From Chloroflexota bacterium (GTDB lineage: Bacteria > Chloroflexota > Dehalococcoidia > UBA2979): a DNA stretch of 9,440 nucleotides. A model generated the notes under the pieces. It was not told the origin of the DNA. It searched no databases and worked only from the letters and a program-made list of their open reading frames with translations. The position numbers and the translations under genes were made by a program. The DNA lies in assembly GCA_009843585.1 (NCBI GenBank), contig VYDC01000200.1, positions 2,822 to 12,261 of the forward strand, in the 5' to 3' direction. Shown one piece after another: positions 7,264 to 9,440 of this stretch (position 1 is the first letter of the stretch; every line of letters starts with the position of its first letter).

Positions 7264-7339
7264 TGGTGCCCCCAGGGGGACTCGAACCCCCGTTTCCACC
7301 TTGAGAGGGTGGCGTCCTAGGCCGCTAGACGATGGGGGC
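7264..7339 (-). tRNA. tRNA-Glu, anticodon CTC, CCA encoded
   Basis: On the minus strand this folds as a complete cloverleaf of 76 nt. The acceptor GCCCCCA pairs with TGGGGGC, the anticodon stem CCACC/GGTGG encloses loop CTCTCAA with anticodon CTC reading the glutamate codon GAG, and the T arm GGGGG/CCCCC encloses TTCGAGT. The discriminator is A and the CCA tail is encoded at 7264-7266. Its 3' half, from the anticodon arm onward, is what the left repeat duplicates, so if an element integrated here it supplied this 3' half and restored a working gene. Confidence 0.95.
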
Positions 7340-7340
7340 G

Positions 7341-7416
7341 CGGCGACGCTCCCCCGGCGACGGAACCGGCCCTAGCTTATCGCCCCGCCCGGGGAGCGTC
7401 ACCGCCCGCTGCCGCC
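7341..7416 (-). promoter_or_regulatory. tRNA leader with long inverted repeat
   Basis: The spacer between the amidase stop and the tRNA 5' end contains GCTCCCCCGG near 7348-7357 and its near-complement CCGGGGAGC near 7389-7397, one bulged base, enclosing about 31 bases. On the minus strand TAAGCT (7374-7379), about 35 bases before the tRNA, is a possible -10 box; no clear -35 is seen. The dyad could instead end the amidase transcript. Confidence 0.3.
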
Positions 7417-8811
7417 TCAGCCGATGGGGGGACGTCGGGCGGCCCAGCCGGCCTCCTGCTCGTAGGCGTGCGCGGCCCGGTAGACGGTCGCCTCGTCGAA
7501 CGCCCGCCCGGCGATCTGCATGGAGAGCGGGAGGCCGCTCCGCGTGAAGCCGACGGGGAGCGCCAGCGCCGGGACGCCGAGCACGTTGAAGGGCTGGCGC
7601 GCCTGCCGGGGGTAGGTCCTCGCGACCTCGTCCGCGTCCTCGATCGGCGGCGGCGGATCCATGCTCGAGACCGTGACGGCGACGTCGAACGCCCCCATCG
7701 CGCTCTCGAACTGCTCGACGAGCTCGCGCCTGAGCCGCACGGCGTGCACGTAGTCCACGGCGCGGACGAAGGCGCCGGGAAGGAGCCGCTGCCGGAGCGA
7801 CGCGCCGTAGTCCCCGGGGCGCTCGCGCAGCCACCGCTCGTGCACCGCGTAGGCCTCGGAGGTGATGAGCGTCCGGCTGCAGGCCGCGTAGAGCCCGAGC
7901 CGCTCGAGCTCCAGGGGCTCAACCCGCGCGCCGAGACGCGCCAGCACCCCGGCGGCCTCCTCGACCGCGCCCGCGACCTCCGGGTGGGCCTCCATGTCGT
8001 CCGCGTAGAAATGCCGTATCAGGCCGATCCTCAGGCCGCGGACGCCCGCCCGGAGATCGGCCGCGAGGTCGGGCGCCGGTTCCCGGGAGCTCGCGGGATC
8101 GCCCGGATCGTGGCCCGCGATCGCCGAGAGCAGGAGGGCGTTGTCCTCCACGCTCCGGGTCAGCGGGCCGACGGTGTCGAGGCTGAAGGCCAGCGGGAAG
8201 ACGCCGCGGCGGCTGACGCGTCCGTAGGTCGGCTTCATGCCGACGATGCCGCAGAGCGAGGCGGGGCCGCGGACGGAGCCGCCGGTGTCGGTTCCCAGCG
8301 CGGCCGGCAGGAACCCGGCGGCCACCGCGGCCGCCGATCCGCTCGAGGATCCGCCGGTGAAGTGGTCGAGGCTCCACGGGTTGCGGGGCGGCGGCCAGGG
8401 GAGATCGAAGGAGGGGCCCCCGAGGGCGAACTCGTGCGTCGCCATCTTCCCCATCAGCACGCCGCCCGCCGCGGAGAGCCTCTCGGTCACCGCCGCGTCC
8501 GTGGCGGCGACATTGCCCGCGAGGATCCTCGAGTGCGCCGTGGTGGGGACGCCCGCGCAGTCGATGATGTCCTTGAGGCCGTACGGGATGCCGTGGAGCG
8601 CGCCCCGGTAGCCTCCGCCCGCGATCTCCGCGGCGGCCTCCCCCGCCTGGCGCAGAGCGAGCTCGCGCGTCGGGTGGATGTAGGCGTGGACGTCGCCGTC
8701 GAGGGCGTCGGAGCGCCGGTACAGCGCCTCGACGTACTCCACCGGGGAGAGGCGGCGCTCGCGGATCAGCGCCGCGGCCTCCGCGATCCCCATCCACGCG
8801 AGATCGCTCAC
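7417..8811 (-). CDS. Amidase-signature family hydrolase (GatA/AtzE-like)
   Basis: A 464-aa amidase with an intact Ser-cisSer-Lys triad. Lys80 is in GLKDI, the cis-serine is in TGGSSSGS (about Ser155), and the nucleophile Ser179 is in DTGGSVRGPA; spacing matches GatA of the tRNA amidotransferase. CGIVGMKPTYGRVSRRG follows as in the family, and the C-terminal part has NVLGVPALALPVGF. The start is GTG at 8811, overlapping the stop of the upstream small gene by 4 bases (GTGA), so translation is coupled. No GatB is nearby, and the pairing with a short GatC-like protein instead recalls AtzE/AtzG-type carboxamide hydrolases, so a small-molecule amide is a more likely substrate than Gln-tRNA or Asn-tRNA precursors. 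The actual substrate is unknown. Codons end almost exclusively in G or C, unlike the island genes. Confidence 0.92.
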   Translation of the reverse strand: MSDLAWMGIAEAAALIRERRLSPVEYVEALYRRSDALDGDVHAYIHPTRELALRQAGEAAAEIAGGGYRGALHGIPYGLKDIIDCAGVPTTAHSRILAGNVAATDAAVTERLSAAGGVLMGKMATHEFALGGPSFDLPWPPPRNPWSLDHFTGGSSSGSAAAVAAGFLPAALGTDTGGSVRGPASLCGIVGMKPTYGRVSRRGVFPLAFSLDTVGPLTRSVEDNALLLSAIAGHDPGDPASSREPAPDLAADLRAGVRGLRIGLIRHFYADDMEAHPEVAGAVEEAAGVLARLGARVEPLELERLGLYAACSRTLITSEAYAVHERWLRERPGDYGASLRQRLLPGAFVRAVDYVHAVRLRRELVEQFESAMGAFDVAVTVSSMDPPPPIEDADEVARTYPRQARQPFNVLGVPALALPVGFTRSGLPLSMQIAGRAFDEATVYRAAHAYEQEAGWAARRPPIG

Positions 8812-9014
8812 TCCCCCGCCCCCTCGCGAGCGCGGAAGACGTGGGCCGGCTCCCGGGTCGCGGGAAACGCGCGCGGGAGCCCCGCGAGGAGATCTCCCAT
8901 GTAGCGGGCCGCGTGGGCGAACTCCTCCATCTGCTCCGGCGTGAAGCTGGTCAGGCCGGTCCGCTCCGCGAACGCCTCGATCTCCTCCCGGGTCCTCAGG
9001 TAGCCCTCCGGCAT
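8808..9014 (-). CDS. Small GatC/AtzG-like amidase partner protein
   Basis: A 68-aa protein encoded just upstream of and overlapping the amidase. The ATG at 9014 is chosen because GGAGG lies 5 bases before it (9020-9024); longer in-frame versions upstream read as low-complexity sequence without a ribosome site. It has no signal or membrane segment. A helical middle (FTPEQMEEFAHAARYMGDLL) is followed by a short LPRAFPATREPAHVFRA tail. Size, position and the EPA-x-VFR ending resemble GatC and the DUF4089/AtzG proteins, which wrap around and stabilise an amidase-signature subunit. The function is inferred from context plus this resemblance; no profile search was possible. Confidence 0.7.
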   Translation of the reverse strand: MPEGYLRTREEIEAFAERTGLTSFTPEQMEEFAHAARYMGDLLAGLPRAFPATREPAHVFRAREGAGE

Positions 9015-9131
9015 GGATCCCTCCCCGCTCCCCCAGGCGGAGACTATCCGAACGCGACCCGGACGGCGCCCGGGCCCGGTCGCCGCCCGCGCGGGCGGTA
9101 TGCTCGGACTGCTTGCGTCGGGAGACGATCC
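9015..9131. promoter_or_regulatory. Divergent promoter region with perfect palindromes
   Basis: This 117-bp gap lies between the leftward amidase operon and the rightward oxidoreductase gene. CCGCCCGCGCGGGCGG at 9083-9098 is a perfect 16-bp palindrome directly abutting TATGCT (9099-9104), a plausible plus-strand -10 box about 27 bases before the GTG. A 10-bp palindrome CCGGGCCCGG lies at 9070-9079. For the minus strand, GATAGT (complement of 9043-9048) is a possible -10. No good -35 is seen either way. The palindromes could be operators, but GC-rich sequence makes such palindromes common. Confidence 0.35.
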
Positions 9132-9440
9132 GTGAGCGCGCGCGTCACCAACCTCACCATCCTGGCGTTGCTCCTGCTCGAGCTCGCGTCGGGGCTCGGG
9201 AGCATGCTCGTCGGCAGCCCCGGCGGGGCATGGGTCTTCTGGCTGCACGGCGCGGGCGGGCTCAGCCTCGTCGTGCTGGTGGTCTGGAAGTGGCGCATCG
9301 TCGCGCGCTCGTTCGCGCGGCGACGCGCGGGGCCGTGGGCGATCGCGCCGGTTCTGCTCGGCGCGCTCTTCGTGGGGACCCTCGCCACCGGGCTGTGGTG
9401 GGCGGCGGTCGGGCGCGGCAGCGTGCCCGTCCCCCTGTAC
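9132..9440 (+). CDS. Membrane domain of a molybdopterin-type oxidoreductase (partial)
   Basis: The frame is open to the right edge and gives 103 residues. Translation from GTG at 9132 is supported by GGGAG 7 bases upstream (9120-9124). There are three hydrophobic segments at about residues 8-29, 34-56 and 72-90. The second starts PGGAWVFWLHGAGGL, with a histidine suited to haem ligation, and ends in VWKWRIVARSFARRR. This layout resembles the N-terminal cytochrome-b-like membrane domain found before the Moco-binding (sulfite-oxidase-like) domain in actinobacterial and Chloroflexota oxidoreductases. The catalytic domain lies beyond the window, so the assignment rests on this domain only; a stand-alone cytochrome b561-like protein is the alternative. 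Confidence 0.65.
   Translation, partial: MSARVTNLTILALLLLELASGLGSMLVGSPGGAWVFWLHGAGGLSLVVLVVWKWRIVARSFARRRAGPWAIAPVLLGALFVGTLATGLWWAAVGRGSVPVPLY

Larger units (their letters stand above)
18..7310. mobile_element. Putative tRNA-Glu-integrated genomic island
   Basis: The boundaries are the 46-bp direct repeat at 18-63 and 7265-7310; the second copy lies inside the intact tRNA-Glu gene. The geometry is the classical one: the complete tRNA, transcribed leftward, has the insertion immediately after its 3' end, and a 3'-half copy lies at the far end. Cargo is a five-gene metal-chelate transport module. Codon use also differs: in the first 40 codons of the FecE-type gene 10 end in A or T, against 1 of 40 in the amidase gene outside the repeat. 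No intact integrase, excisionase or transposase is visible, so the element would be a relic, be mobilised in trans, or have lost part of its contents. The integration model is inference from repeat geometry and composition. Confidence 0.55.

Noticed and set aside
7468..8904. A 478-codon plus-strand frame opposite the amidase
   Set aside because: Same codon-register antisense shadow of a GC-rich gene; no ribosome site and low-complexity product.

Overview
The window looks like chromosome from a high-GC bacterium carrying a small genomic island integrated at a tRNA-Glu gene. No taxonomic marker is present. The extreme G/C bias at third codon positions in the right third, the CCA-encoding tRNA and the membrane-domain molybdopterin oxidoreductase type would fit an actinobacterium of the Thermoleophilia kind or a Chloroflexota relative; this is inference only.

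Layout. (1) Positions 18-63 hold a displaced copy of the 3' half of a tRNA-Glu gene. (2) Positions 64-7263 are the putative island: a short region with no clear gene, a leftward pair (FecCD-type permease and FecB-type binding lipoprotein, 319-2535), a 136-bp divergent control region, then a rightward run of three tightly packed genes (two half-size exporter-fold ABC transporters and a FecE-type ATPase, 2672-6998), then about 265 bp of non-coding sequence. (3) Positions 7264-7339 hold the intact tRNA-Glu(CTC) gene on the minus strand. Its 3' half repeats the left copy over 46 bp with two mismatches, the signature of integration into a tRNA anticodon arm. (4) Positions 7417-9014 hold a leftward, translationally coupled pair: a 68-aa GatC/AtzG-like protein and an amidase-signature enzyme. 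(5) From 9132 the truncated start of a membrane protein runs off the right edge; it resembles the N-terminal membrane domain of molybdopterin-dependent (sulfite-oxidase-like) oxidoreductases.

How the genes work together. The lipoprotein would capture a ferric siderophore, haem or corrinoid outside the membrane, the permease (probably a homodimer) would form the channel, and the FecE-type ATPase in the opposite transcript would power it. The two exporter-fold ABC proteins look like a heterodimer with CydDC-like features. By analogy with IrtAB and YbtPQ they could be a second importer for the same ligand, but export of a siderophore, haem or thiol is equally possible. The divergent arrangement around one short control region suggests co-regulation, plausibly by iron.

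The island genes use clearly more A/T-ending codons than the genes right of the tRNA, which agrees with horizontal acquisition. No intact integrase is visible. (G/T)CCCCA motifs spaced 10-11 bp apart near both ends may be relics of integrase arm-type sites.
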